Below, in pieces: positions 36,189 to 45,173 of a stretch of DNA of 64,000 nt. Position 1 is the first letter of the stretch. Each line of letters opens with the position of its first letter. A program made the translations under genes and the position numbers. A model generated the notes under the pieces. It did no database searches. It was not told the origin of the DNA and saw only the letters and a list, made by a program, of their open reading frames with translations. Source of the DNA: Gallionellales bacterium GWA2_54_124 (lineage in GTDB: Bacteria > Pseudomonadota > Gammaproteobacteria > Burkholderiales > Gallionellaceae); NCBI GenBank assembly GCA_001801025.1, contig MGWO01000013.1, positions 202,476-266,475 of the forward strand, in the 5' to 3' direction.

Positions 36189-36951
36189 TCTCCGCTCCAA
36201 TATAGGCGGCGATGACGCCGGGATTGTTGCGCACTTCATCCGGGGCGCCCTCAGCGATTTTACGGCCGTAGTCAAGCACCGCCACCCGGTCGCACAATCC
36301 CATGATCAGCTTCACATCGTGTTCGATCAGCATCACGGTGACGCCGGTGGAACGGATGTCCTGAAGCAACGCTTTCAGGCTCTCAGTTTCCGTGGCGTTC
36401 ATGCCGGCCGCAGGTTCATCGAGCGCCAGCAGCAGCGGCTCGGTGGCCAGCGCGCGGGCGATTTCCAGACGACGCTGTTCGCCGTAGGACAGATTTTTGG
36501 CCAGCGTCTGATGAGGCTTGCTGATGCCGACATAGTCCAGCAATTGGCGCGCGCGCACAACGGACGCGCGCTCTTCATCCCGCGTCGCCCGGTTCTTGAA
36601 CAGTGCACCGAACACGCCGGCACGGGTTCGCGCATGGCGCCCGATCAGCACATTTTCCAGCGCGGTAAGATTGGCGAACAGGCGAATATTCTGGAAGGTG
36701 CGCGCAATACCCGCCTGCGCCAGTAAATGCGGCGCACCGGTTTGAAAAAGGCGGCCATTGAAGCTGAATTCACCTGAACTTGCCTGATACAGGCCGGTGA
36801 CCACGTTAAACAGCGTGGTTTTCCCCGCCCCGTTCGGTCCTATCAGCCCGTAGATTTCGCCAGCGTTGATATGCAACGAAACATCCGTCAGGGCGGAGAG
36901 CCCGCCGAACTGCTTGCCGATGCCTGTCAGCGTCAGTAAAGGTTCGTTCAT
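36181..36951 (-). CDS. livG: LivG, branched-chain amino acid ABC transporter ATPase
   Basis: The second ATPase of the LIV importer, 256 residues. Walker A is [21 protein letters not shown], the signature LSYGEQRRLEIARALA, and Walker B LLLALDEPAAGMNATE; the LivG-type C-terminal extension (GAPDEVRNNPGVIAAYIG) is present. Also typical is ARTFQNIRLFANLTALENVLIG. It overlaps livM by ATGA upstream and livF downstream, so the complex is translated stoichiometrically from one mRNA. Confidence 0.95.
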   Translation of the reverse strand: MNEPLLTLTGIGKQFGGLSALTDVSLHINAGEIYGLIGPNGAGKTTLFNVVTGLYQASSGEFSFNGRLFQTGAPHLLAQAGIARTFQNIRLFANLTALENVLIGRHARTRAGVFGALFKNRATRDEERASVVRARQLLDYVGISKPHQTLAKNLSYGEQRRLEIARALATEPLLLALDEPAAGMNATETESLKALLQDIRSTGVTVMLIEHDVKLIMGLCDRVAVLDYGRKIAEGAPDEVRNNPGVIAAYIGAESE

Positions 36952-38066
36952 CGTGCGACCTCGTCAGACTCCAACTCACGGCGACGCACGCGCGAAGGCC
37001 ATAAACCTGCGGGGCGATACAACATCACAACAATCAACGCGACACCGAACAGCAACATTCGCAGACTTTCCGGATCAATCAGTGTCTTGCCGAACAGCGC
37101 CTGTTGCAGTGGCACCACGCTATGGCGCAGCACTTCGGGCAATAAGGCGAGCAACAAGCCGCCCAGAATCACGCCGTAGATGTGCCCCATGCCGCCTAAC
37201 ACCACCATGCACAACACCATGACCGATTCCATCAGGCTGAAACTCTCAGGGCTGACAAAACCTTGAAAACCTGCAAACAAAGTGCCCGAGACGCCGCCGA
37301 ACATCGCGCCCATTGCGAAGGCCAGCAACTTCAGATTACGTGTATTGATGCCCATTGCGGAGGCGGCAATCTCATCCTCGCGTATCGCCATCCAGGCGCG
37401 TCCAATGCGCGACTTCTCAAGACGGCTGGACACAAATACCACAAGCAGCGTAAAAGCTAAAAACAGGTAGAAATACAGGTGCACCGAGGGCAGCGTAATC
37501 CCCATCACTTGCTGCGTGCTATTCAGCGAAACACCCGCGACACTGATCGGATCGATGCGGCTGATGCCTTGCGGCCCGTTGGTGAAATTCACCGGCGCAT
37601 TCAGGTTATTCATGAAGATGCGGATAATTTCACCGAATCCCAGCGTCACGATGGCCAGATAATCGCCTCTCAAACGCAAGGTCGGCGCGCCGAGCAAAAC
37701 GCCAAAACCGCCTGCAAGCAAGGCGGCCAGCGGCAACACAATCCAGAACGACAAATGCAAGCCGTCTGGAAACAGCAAGGGATATGCCATCGCCAGATGG
37801 GGAGATCCGGTCAGCGCATAACAATACGCGCCCACCGCGAAAAATGCGATGTAGCCCAGATCCAGCAGCCCCGCGTAACCGACCACGATGTTGAGCCCTA
37901 ACGCCAGCATGATATAGAGCATGGCGAAATCGACGATGCGCACCCAACCGCGCCCGAGCAGTGCATCCGTGGCGAATGGTAATAGCAACACCGCAACCAG
38001 CAATAGGCAAAATAGCAAACGTTGCCGGTGGCCGTGCGTCAGGATAGATTTAAGCACGTTCGGCAA
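36948..38066 (-). CDS. livM: LivM, branched-chain amino acid ABC permease
   Basis: Inner-membrane permease subunit of 372 residues with roughly nine to ten helices. Family motifs are GLNIVVGYAGLLDLGYIAFFAVGAY near the start, LRLRGDYLAIVTLGFGEIIR, the ATPase-coupling EAA-like loop SRIGRAWMAIREDEIAASAMGINTRNLKLLAFAMGA, and VLGGMGHIYGVILGG. The C-terminus is charged and cytoplasmic. It overlaps the livH end by 17 bp. Confidence 0.94.
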   Translation of the reverse strand: MPNVLKSILTHGHRQRLLFCLLLVAVLLLPFATDALLGRGWVRIVDFAMLYIMLALGLNIVVGYAGLLDLGYIAFFAVGAYCYALTGSPHLAMAYPLLFPDGLHLSFWIVLPLAALLAGGFGVLLGAPTLRLRGDYLAIVTLGFGEIIRIFMNNLNAPVNFTNGPQGISRIDPISVAGVSLNSTQQVMGITLPSVHLYFYLFLAFTLLVVFVSSRLEKSRIGRAWMAIREDEIAASAMGINTRNLKLLAFAMGAMFGGVSGTLFAGFQGFVSPESFSLMESVMVLCMVVLGGMGHIYGVILGGLLLALLPEVLRHSVVPLQQALFGKTLIDPESLRMLLFGVALIVVMLYRPAGLWPSRVRRRELESDEVAR

Positions 38067-38973
38067 GCCGCTCTCCCAGTAAACCTGATGGACGAAACAC
38101 CAGCACTGCGATCAGCACGAAGAAGGCGAACACGTCCTGATACTGACTACCCAAAAACCCGCCCGTCAGATCGCCGATATAACCCGCGCCCAGACTTTCA
38201 ATCAAACCTAACAACAATCCGCCCAGCATCGCACCACGCAGATTGCCGATCCCGCCCAGCACGGCTGCGGTAAACGCCTTCAATCCCAGCAAAAAACCCA
38301 TGTAGTAATGCGCAAGTCCGTAATTGGCGCTCACCATCAACCCTGCGATGGCCGCCAAGGCTGAACCCAGCATAAAGGTGACCGAAATCACCCGATTGAC
38401 ATCCACGCCCATCAGTTGCGCAGCATGCTGATTCTCCGCCACCGCCCGCATTGCACACCCTAAGGAGGTGCGATGTACGATTGCCATCAGCCCGGCCATT
38501 AATCCCAGCGCCGTGATGATTATGACAATTTGAATATCGTTGATAATTGCGCCGCCAACGTGGTGTGACTGATTGTTGATCAACTGAGGGAAAGCGTGGT
38601 ACTCACGCCCCCAGATCATCATCGCCAGATTTTGCAGCACGATGGAGACGCCGATCGCGGTGATCAACGGCGCCAGTCTCGGCGCATGGCGCAGGGGCCT
38701 GTAGGCGATACGCTCGATGCCGAAACCCAGCAGCATGCAGCCTGCCATGGCTAGCAACAGGCTGACCGGCAAGGCCAGCAATGGCGGCACGCCCCAGCCG
38801 ATCAACGCGGTCAGTGCTGACAGCGCCAGCATCGCGCCCACCATCACCACCTCACCGTGGGCGAAGTTGATCAGACCCAGTATGCCGTACACCATGGTAT
38901 AGCCCAACGCCACCAGCGCATATACGCTGCCTTGCACCAGACCGTTGATAATTTGCTGAAAGAATATTTCCAT
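38050..38973 (-). CDS. livH: LivH, branched-chain amino acid ABC permease
   Basis: The partner permease, 307 residues with about eight helices. Diagnostic stretches are QQIINGLVQGSVYALVALGYTMVYGILGLINFAHGE at the start, the loop RTSLGCAMRAVAENQHAAQLMGVDVNRVI, and AVLGGIGNLRGAMLGGLLLGLIE. It follows the binding-protein gene by 30 bp and overlaps livM. Gene order K-H-M-G-F is the standard LIV order. Confidence 0.94.
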   Translation of the reverse strand: MEIFFQQIINGLVQGSVYALVALGYTMVYGILGLINFAHGEVVMVGAMLALSALTALIGWGVPPLLALPVSLLLAMAGCMLLGFGIERIAYRPLRHAPRLAPLITAIGVSIVLQNLAMMIWGREYHAFPQLINNQSHHVGGAIINDIQIVIIITALGLMAGLMAIVHRTSLGCAMRAVAENQHAAQLMGVDVNRVISVTFMLGSALAAIAGLMVSANYGLAHYYMGFLLGLKAFTAAVLGGIGNLRGAMLGGLLLGLIESLGAGYIGDLTGGFLGSQYQDVFAFFVLIAVLVFRPSGLLGERLAERA

Positions 38974-39003
38974 TGCGGGTGCGATTAAAATCCGTTTTAA
39001 GGA

Positions 39004-40158
39004 TTATTTTGCCGCGCCAACGGTTTCCAGCACCTGCCACTTGCCCTGCTTGACCTGATACAACGTCACCGCGCCGCCCTTCAGATCTCCGTTACCATCG
39101 AACTGAATATCAGCCGTTACGCCCTGATGCGACAGACTGGCTAACGCTGGCATATATTTGGCGGGATCGGCCGAATCGGCTTTTTGCATTGCGGCAATCA
39201 TCACATTGACCGCATCATAACAATAGGGTGCGTATAACTGAATAGGCTGATATTTGGCGACAAAACGACCCGAAAAATCTTTCCCGCCCGGCATTTTATC
39301 CAGCGGCACGCCGGGCAGTGAGGCATACGCACCCTCTGCCGCATCGCCTGCTAGTTTGACAAATTCAGGCGTGTAACCGCCATCGCCCATCATAAGCTTC
39401 ACGTTCAGAGCGAGCGCCTTGATTTGTCTGGCCATCGGTCCGCCCTGCGCATCCATGCCGCCGTAGAACAGTAAATCCGGCTGTTTTCCTTTAACTGCGG
39501 TCAACACAGCCGTGAAATCCACCGACTTATCGCTGGTATATTCATGCGCGACAATTTGGGCACCGGCGGCACGAGCGGCTTTGATGAATTCATCCGCGAG
39601 CCCCTGTCCGTAGGCCGTACGGTCGTCGATGATAGCGATTTTCACAGCGCCGAGATTTTTCACCGCATATTCACCCAGCGCACGACCTTGCTGCGCATCG
39701 TTCGCCATCACACGAAAAGCAGTCTTAAAGCCCTGTTTGGTATAGCTGACCGCTGTAGCGGAAGGTGAAATTTGCGGTATGGCATTATCGCTGTAGATTT
39801 TTGCAGCTGGAATGGTGGTTCCGGAATTAAGATGGCCAATCACACCCGCCACTTTATTGTCCACCAGCTTTTGCGCGACGATGGTCGCCGTCTTGGGATC
39901 GGCCTGATCATCTTCGCTGATCAACTCGAAATGTACCTTTTTGCCGCCTATCGTGATGCCCTTTGCATTCGCATCGTCGATCGCCATGCGTGTGCCATTT
40001 TCGTTGTCTTTACCCAGATGTGCCTGAGGACCGGTCAGAGGCGCGACGGCCCCGATACGCACGATCAACTCGCCGGCCGCCTGATCGGTGGCTGATTTTC
40101 CGCATGAGGCCAGTGCGAACAAGGCTGCGAGCAACAGTGAAACAGAGCGTAATGACAT
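39004..40158 (-). CDS. livK: LivK-type substrate-binding lipoprotein
   Basis: Periplasmic binding protein of the LIV importer, 384 residues. The N-terminus is a lipoprotein signal with lipobox LASC (ALFALASCGKSA). The type I bilobal fold shows VRIGAVAPLTGPQAHLGKDNENGTRMAIDDAN, GVIGHLNSGTTIPAAKIYSD, and IAIIDDRTAYGQGLADEF. Leu/Ile/Val or similar amino acids are likely ligands, but this family also binds amides and aromatic acids. It is the first gene of the liv operon. Confidence 0.92.
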   Translation of the reverse strand: MSLRSVSLLLAALFALASCGKSATDQAAGELIVRIGAVAPLTGPQAHLGKDNENGTRMAIDDANAKGITIGGKKVHFELISEDDQADPKTATIVAQKLVDNKVAGVIGHLNSGTTIPAAKIYSDNAIPQISPSATAVSYTKQGFKTAFRVMANDAQQGRALGEYAVKNLGAVKIAIIDDRTAYGQGLADEFIKAARAAGAQIVAHEYTSDKSVDFTAVLTAVKGKQPDLLFYGGMDAQGGPMARQIKALALNVKLMMGDGGYTPEFVKLAGDAAEGAYASLPGVPLDKMPGGKDFSGRFVAKYQPIQLYAPYCYDAVNVMIAAMQKADSADPAKYMPALASLSHQGVTADIQFDGNGDLKGGAVTLYQVKQGKWQVLETVGAAK

Positions 40159-40244
40159 ATTTGAATTCCTGAGAAATAGCGTAGTGGCGACAAGCGGTCA
40201 ATTATGCATAGCCGCCACACTGCTTGTCAATTTGACAGGCAACA

Positions 40245-40267
40245 AAAAAGCCGGCTCGCACCGACTT
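40245..40267 (-). terminator. Terminator of the upstream-encoded class I cytochrome
   Basis: On the minus strand AGTCGG (40267-40262) pairs with CCGGCT (40255-40250), one G-U pair, and is followed by TTTTTT. It ends transcription 25 bp after the cytochrome stop, before the liv operon. Confidence 0.75.
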
Positions 40268-40291
40268 TTATGGAGATTACTCAGAAGCGAC

Positions 40292-40675
40292 TTATTTGGC
40301 CAGTGCCAGAATAAAGCGCACCAACTCCTTCATTTGTTCAGGCTTCTTACCGGATGCATCGTTCGCCGGCATCGGCATGGTTCCCCAGTTACCCGCACCA
40401 CCCTTGGACACTTTCGTGATCAAACGCGCTTCAGCAGTGGCATCCCCCTTATATTTGTTGGCAATATCCATCCACGACGGACCAACGACCTTCTTGTCAA
40501 TCGCATGACAAGCGGTGCAATTATTCTCCCTGGCAGCTAAGGGCATCGTTTTAGCAGAATCGGCAACCGACGCCACAACAGCTTTAGGCGCAACGGCATG
40601 AACCTCCTCAGTCTTGTTGCAAGCGCTCAGAACAAACGCAAACAGCACGACTAGAAAAACGTAACTTTTTTTCAT
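40292..40675 (-). CDS. Class I c-type cytochrome, predicted lipoprotein
   Basis: A 127-residue mono-haem cytochrome. The signal ends in a lipobox (FAFVLSAC), so it is probably lipid-anchored in the periplasm. The haem motif is CTACHAIDKKVVGPSW and the distal Met region is NWGTMPMPANDA, typical of the c551/c552/c5 group. It shares the CxACHAIDKKVVGPxW block with the next cytochrome, indicating a duplication. It has its own terminator. A role as electron carrier for respiration or iron oxidation is plausible but not shown. Confidence 0.87.
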   Translation of the reverse strand: MKKSYVFLVVLFAFVLSACNKTEEVHAVAPKAVVASVADSAKTMPLAARENNCTACHAIDKKVVGPSWMDIANKYKGDATAEARLITKVSKGGAGNWGTMPMPANDASGKKPEQMKELVRFILALAK

Positions 40676-40705
40676 GGAATTCTCGGTTTAAGGCGTACGA
40701 CAAAT

Positions 40706-40736
40706 GAAAAAGCGAAGCCGACGAATCAGCTTCGCT
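40706..40736 (-). terminator. Terminator of the second class I cytochrome
   Basis: On the minus strand AGCGAAGC (40736-40729) pairs perfectly with GCTTCGCT (40718-40711) around a 10-nt loop, followed by TTTTTC. It separates the two cytochrome genes into individual transcripts. Confidence 0.85.
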
Positions 40737-40750
40737 TCAGTACCGCTAGA

Positions 40751-41068
40751 TTACTTCAAGCCAGCGATGAACTTAGCCAGATCTTTGATATCAGCATCGG
40801 ATGCGCCCATGCCCTTAGGAGGCATATTGCCCATCTTCCAGCCAAATGCGCCACCGTGCGTAATGCTTGCAGCGATCTTGCTTTCAGCTTCTTTGTCGCC
40901 AGCATACTTCTTAGCAACATCGTTCCAAGCTGGACCAACTACCTTTTTGTCGATAGCGTGGCATGCGCCGCACTTTGCTTTGCCGTTTGCTGGCATATCA
41001 ACAGCCATAGCCGAACCTGCGATCATCAAACCTGCTGCAACTGCGATACTTGCGATAATAGATTTCAT
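40751..41068 (-). CDS. Class I c-type cytochrome, periplasmic
   Basis: A 105-residue mono-haem cytochrome with a cleavable signal (IASIAVAAGLMIAGSAMA|VDMPANG). The haem site is CGACHAIDKKVVGPAW and the axial Met lies in KMGNMPPKGMG, the c551/c5 pattern. ATG 41068 has GGAGAG upstream; the track start at 41092 adds a polar stretch before the signal and is unlikely. It is a paralogue of the adjacent lipoprotein cytochrome but would be soluble after cleavage. Confidence 0.9.
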   Translation of the reverse strand: MKSIIASIAVAAGLMIAGSAMAVDMPANGKAKCGACHAIDKKVVGPAWNDVAKKYAGDKEAESKIAASITHGGAFGWKMGNMPPKGMGASDADIKDLAKFIAGLK

Positions 41069-41243
41069 ATGTTCTCTCCGTTTTATGATCAAAAAACTTA
41101 TAAAGATGCGGAGGTTTCTCCTCCGCTAGTGATTCTAAACAACTCCGCTCAGTTTGCCTATCAACTTTTCTGAACGTGAGCAAATAACGTTCTGAAATGC
41201 ACTCCGGTTGACACCGTTATTGCAAATACAGCACACACAGGCA

Positions 41244-41477
41244 TCAATGAGCTGGCTGAGCATCCGGTACGATTTTTTCCAGCACAGGCTCTTTTAACCC
41301 GGCAGCAGGCTTCGCCTCTTCAGCCGCATGATGTTTATCGTGCATAGGGCAAGGCTGGCTGACTTGTTCTGCACAAGGATGCTTATGCGCCTTATGCTTT
41401 ACGGAACCATGATTGACATCGCAGGCATAGGCTTGCGCGCCATTGAACAATGCCAGAAACAGAATTACTTTGCGCAT
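41244..41477 (-). CDS. Small exported His/Cys-rich protein
   Basis: A 77-residue protein (79 if the ATG at 41483 is used) with a short signal (VILFLALFNGAQAYA). The mature part carries four Cys and about ten His (CDVNHGSVKHKAHKHPC, CPMHDKHH), a metal-binding composition, and ends in a Pro/Glu-rich tail. No family was recognised. AAGGAA precedes both ATGs. It lies between the cytochromes and the mutarotase gene, 6 bp after the mutarotase ORF end on the same strand, so it may be the last gene of that transcript. Confidence 0.65.
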   Translation of the reverse strand: MRKVILFLALFNGAQAYACDVNHGSVKHKAHKHPCAEQVSQPCPMHDKHHAAEEAKPAAGLKEPVLEKIVPDAQPAH

Positions 41478-41488
41478 TTGCATATTCC

Positions 41489-42394
41489 TTATACAGACTC
41501 AGCGCGATATTCGACGATCAGCGTATGTGTGGCGCCCGCTGCGACCGTCACCACATTGTCGATTGCATTCACCGACTCCACGCACACCATTTCACGCCAG
41601 CCGTCAGGCTGCCCCATATCGCCCATCTTATTAGCTTTTTCGACCCACGGTGTCCACACCACGGTAGACAAGCTACCGGATTTAGCAATGTGAATGCGAC
41701 GGGCCAGCTTATCGTCATGAATCACGCAAGTCGCACCGGTATTGATGTACACGCGATCAACTTCTGCCGCAAACGTGATCGCGCCATCCTGACGACGCAG
41801 GTTAGAGCCACCCACCTTATCCCAATATTCGCAGCCTTCAAGTCCCGTCACGCTGATAGCACCGATGTCGCTGATCTGAAAATAGGTATGCAACGCTTCA
41901 CCGATCACAAAATCAGTCTCACCGGTATTTTCCGTGGTCATTTCCATGCGCAGTGTTTCACCGGCAACCACGGTCAAATCGACATTGCATTCATGCGGCC
42001 ACTGCGCGCGCGTTTTGTCGGAAGGCTCCAGACGCAAGGTCAGCCGTGTCGCGCCATCGGGTTCAGAACCCGATTCGATCACGCGCCAGGGCACGGTGCG
42101 CGCAAATCCGTGCCCCGGAAAGCCGGATTCGGTCGCATGTGCACCGAACCACGGCCAGCACACCGGTGCGCCGCCGCGAATCGATTTACCGACTGCAGGT
42201 TTAGTGTCGCGCGACAGCCACACCACGGGAACCGCCTGACTTTTAGGCTGCCAGCTCATCAGGTGTGCGCCCTGCAAGCACACCGATGCCCGACCCAATG
42301 CGTTGTCGATTTCTGCGACGATCAAGCCACTCGCGTCTTCACGAAAGCTAAGCTGCCCTTTGATGCCGAATTGCGAATTCAATGCTGTAGTCAT
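41489..42394 (-). CDS. D-hexose-6-phosphate mutarotase (YeaD-like)
   Basis: A 301-residue aldose-1-epimerase-fold enzyme that interconverts anomers of glucose-6-phosphate. Recognisable are the beta-rich body with VVWLSRDTKPAVGKSIRGGAPVCWPWFG, GFARTVPWRVIE, the catalytic His in LHTYFQISD and the late Glu in MVCVESVNA. ATG 42394 has GGAG 7 nt upstream. The track start at 42445 overlaps ilvD. It follows ilvD by 28 bp on the same strand; the two have no obvious metabolic link. Confidence 0.9.
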   Translation of the reverse strand: MTTALNSQFGIKGQLSFREDASGLIVAEIDNALGRASVCLQGAHLMSWQPKSQAVPVVWLSRDTKPAVGKSIRGGAPVCWPWFGAHATESGFPGHGFARTVPWRVIESGSEPDGATRLTLRLEPSDKTRAQWPHECNVDLTVVAGETLRMEMTTENTGETDFVIGEALHTYFQISDIGAISVTGLEGCEYWDKVGGSNLRRQDGAITFAAEVDRVYINTGATCVIHDDKLARRIHIAKSGSLSTVVWTPWVEKANKMGDMGQPDGWREMVCVESVNAIDNVVTVAAGATHTLIVEYRAESV

Positions 42395-42422
42395 GTTTAA
42401 CTCCAATGGATAGTGATAATTG

Positions 42423-44270
42423 TTAATTTTCAATTTGAGAGACATCTCTCACCGCGCCTTTATCAGCGCTAGTAGTCATTGCGGCATAGGCGCGCAAGGC
42501 AACCGAAACATGCCGCTCACGACTGACCGGTTTCCAGGCCAGACGGCCGCGCGACTCCATTTCGGTGCGACGACGGGTCATCTCCTCATCTGAGATACTC
42601 AAAACGATGCTGCGATTGGGAATGTCGATTTCTATCGTATCGCCCTCGACAACCAGACCGATCGCGCCGCCCGCAGCCGCTTCAGGCGAGACGTGTCCGA
42701 TGGAAAGCCCCGAGGTGCCGCCGGAAAAACGCCCGTCGGTGAGCAAGGCGCAGACTTTTCCTAAACCTTTCGATTTCAGATACGCGGTCGGATAGAGCAT
42801 CTCCTGCATACCCGGCCCGCCCTTAGGCCCCTCGTAGCGGATCACCACCACGTCACCCGCGACGATGGTATCGGCAAGCACGGCAGCGACCGCATCGTCC
42901 TGACTCTCAAACACGCGCGCACGCCCGGTAAATTTTAAAATACTCTCATCCACGCCTGCCGTCTTGACGATACAGCCGTCCACTGCCACATTGCCGTGCA
43001 GCACCGCTAAACCGCCATCCTGCGAATAGGCATGCGCCTTGTCGCGGATGCAGCCCGTAGCACGATCAGAATCCGTTTCCGGGTACAGCATCGATTGCGA
43101 AAATGCGATGGTGGTGACGATACCACCGGGTGCGGCTCTGAAAAACTTGTCCGCCGTCCCATCGGTATTTTGCACGATATCCCATGCGGCCAACCCGTCG
43201 CGCAGCGTCTTGCTGTGCACCGAACCCACCTCGCCATGCAGCAAACCGGCACGATCGAGTTCACCCAAAATCGCCGGAATTCCCCCAGCGCGGTGCACGT
43301 CTTCCATATGATATTCACTTGATGGCGCAACCTTGCACAACGTGGGTACATGGCGCGACAAACGATCCATATCCTTCATCGTGAAATCGACCTCTGCTTC
43401 GCGCGCGATCGCCAACAGGTGCAGCACGGTATTGGTCGAACCGCCCATCGCGATATCCAGCGTCATGGCGTTTTCGAAGGCATTAAACGTCGCGATATTG
43501 CGCGGCAAGACAGAGGCATCGTCCTGTTCGTAATAACGTTTACACAAATCAACGATCACGCGCCCTGCACGCAAAAATAACTGTTTACGCTCGGCATGGG
43601 TCGCAACCAGCGAACCGTTGCCGGGCAGGGACAGACCCAGCGCCTCGGTCAGGCAATTCATTGAATTTGCCGTGAACATGCCGGAACAGGAACCGCAGGT
43701 AGGACAAGCGGAGCGCTCGATCGCATCCACCTCCGCGTCACTGTAATGATTGTCGGCTGCGGCCACCATCGCATCGACCAGATCAAGCCCGCGGGTCGCG
43801 CCGTTCCAGTTTACCTTGCCCGCTTCCATCGGACCGCCCGAGACGAACACCACCGGAATATTCAGGCGCATCGCCGCCATCAGCATGCCGGGCGTAATTT
43901 TATCGCAATTGGAAATGCACACCAGTGCATCGGCGCAATGGGCATTGACCATATATTCGACGGAATCTGCGATTAGATCGCGACTGGGCAGCGAATACAG
44001 CATGCCGCTGTGTCCCATCGCGATACCGTCATCCACCGCAATCGTGTTGAATTCTTTGGCAATTCCACCAGCACGCTCAATTTCACGTGCAACTAACTGC
44101 CCCATGTCTTTCAAGTGCACATGCCCCGGCACGAACTGAGTGAATGAATTGGCAATCGCGATAATGGGTTTGCCAAAATCGCCCTCTTTCATCCCGGTCG
44201 CGCGCCACAGGGAGCGCGCACCGGCCATATTGCGACCATGGGTGGAAGTACGTGAACGGTAAACTGGCAT
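42423..44270 (-). CDS. ilvD: Dihydroxy-acid dehydratase IlvD
   Basis: Fe-S dehydratase of valine, leucine and isoleucine synthesis, 615 residues. Cluster ligands and signatures are [53 protein letters not shown] and, near the end, [24 protein letters not shown]. The start [26 protein letters not shown] is highly conserved and fixes the N-terminus. It is divergent from lgt with only a 62-bp gap, so the promoters overlap. Confidence 0.97.
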   Translation of the reverse strand: MPVYRSRTSTHGRNMAGARSLWRATGMKEGDFGKPIIAIANSFTQFVPGHVHLKDMGQLVAREIERAGGIAKEFNTIAVDDGIAMGHSGMLYSLPSRDLIADSVEYMVNAHCADALVCISNCDKITPGMLMAAMRLNIPVVFVSGGPMEAGKVNWNGATRGLDLVDAMVAAADNHYSDAEVDAIERSACPTCGSCSGMFTANSMNCLTEALGLSLPGNGSLVATHAERKQLFLRAGRVIVDLCKRYYEQDDASVLPRNIATFNAFENAMTLDIAMGGSTNTVLHLLAIAREAEVDFTMKDMDRLSRHVPTLCKVAPSSEYHMEDVHRAGGIPAILGELDRAGLLHGEVGSVHSKTLRDGLAAWDIVQNTDGTADKFFRAAPGGIVTTIAFSQSMLYPETDSDRATGCIRDKAHAYSQDGGLAVLHGNVAVDGCIVKTAGVDESILKFTGRARVFESQDDAVAAVLADTIVAGDVVVIRYEGPKGGPGMQEMLYPTAYLKSKGLGKVCALLTDGRFSGGTSGLSIGHVSPEAAAGGAIGLVVEGDTIEIDIPNRSIVLSISDEEMTRRRTEMESRGRLAWKPVSRERHVSVALRAYAAMTTSADKGAVRDVSQIEN

Positions 44271-44301
44271 GATGTCTCTCTAAAATGAAGGGGTAGGCTA
44301 T

Positions 44302-44327
44302 AATCAGGTTGTCAATTCTACCTGATT
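44302..44327 (+). promoter_or_regulatory. Perfect 8-bp hairpin just before the lgt start, with adjacent TATAAT
   Basis: AATCAGGT (44302-44309) pairs perfectly with ACCTGATT (44320-44327) across a 10-nt loop, 5 bp before the lgt ATG. A TATAAT (44299-44304) abuts it. No Shine-Dalgarno is visible, so the hairpin may be an operator or may shape translation initiation. Confidence 0.5.
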
Positions 44328-44332
44328 CCAAC

Positions 44333-45121
44333 ATGCTCGTTTATCCACATATCAATCCGATTGCATTGCAACTGGGCCCGCTGGCGATTCACTGGTACGG
44401 CCTGATGTATATGGCAGGCTTTCTGACTTTTTTGTGGCTGGGCCGACGCCGCATCGTTACGCTGAACTACACGCAGATCACCCACAAGACGCTGGACGAT
44501 CTGCTTTTTTACGGCGTGCTGGGCGTCATTTTAGGCGGACGATTGGGTGAGGTGTTGTTTTACAACCCGTCGTACTATTTTGCCAACCCGCTCAAAATTC
44601 TCGCGGTCTGGGAAGGTGGCATGTCGTTTCACGGCGGGTTTCTGGGCGTACTGGTCGCGATGGCCCTATTCGCCTATCAGCAAAAGTTGCGCTGGCTGGA
44701 ACTGATGGACTTCATCGCCCCGCTGGTGCCGCCGGGCCTAGCCTTCGGCCGACTAGGCAATTTTATCAACGGCGAATTATGGGGACGGCCGACCGATGCA
44801 CCTTGGGGCATGATTTTTCCTCACGTCGACAATCTGCCGCGTCACCCTTCCCAGCTTTATGAGTTCGCGCTCGAAGGTATCGCACTGTTTATTGTTCTCT
44901 GGCTGTACGCGAAGAAACCGCGCCCTGTCGGCGCCGTATCCGGACTGTTTTTGATCGGCTATGGCAGCTTCCGATTCTTGGGCGAATTCGCCCGCAATCC
45001 GGATGACGGAATCTTTGGACTGATGAGCCTTGGCATCAGCATGGGGCAATGGCTAAGTTTGCCGATGGTACTGACAGGAGTCGCCATGATGGTATGGAGC
45101 TACCGACACCCTGCGGCTTGA
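44333..45121 (+). CDS. lgt: Lgt, prolipoprotein diacylglyceryl transferase
   Basis: Inner-membrane enzyme that attaches diacylglycerol to the lipobox Cys of prolipoproteins, the first step of lipoprotein maturation. Seven membrane segments are visible. Motifs include [17 protein letters not shown]-like start ([13 protein letters not shown]), the signature [17 protein letters not shown], and HPSQLYEF. About 262 residues is typical. ATG 44333 matches the family start ([11 protein letters not shown]); the track start at 44309 lies in the hairpin. Confidence 0.96.
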   Translation: MLVYPHINPIALQLGPLAIHWYGLMYMAGFLTFLWLGRRRIVTLNYTQITHKTLDDLLFYGVLGVILGGRLGEVLFYNPSYYFANPLKILAVWEGGMSFHGGFLGVLVAMALFAYQQKLRWLELMDFIAPLVPPGLAFGRLGNFINGELWGRPTDAPWGMIFPHVDNLPRHPSQLYEFALEGIALFIVLWLYAKKPRPVGAVSGLFLIGYGSFRFLGEFARNPDDGIFGLMSLGISMGQWLSLPMVLTGVAMMVWSYRHPAA

Positions 45122-45173
45122 CACAGCCACACAGCTCTCGCACACTGACTGCAATTCACTCAGCGACACTCCT

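Noticed and set aside
41450-42400. 316-aa plus-strand ORF opposite the mutarotase gene
   Set aside because: Shadow of a conserved gene; no domain or start signal.
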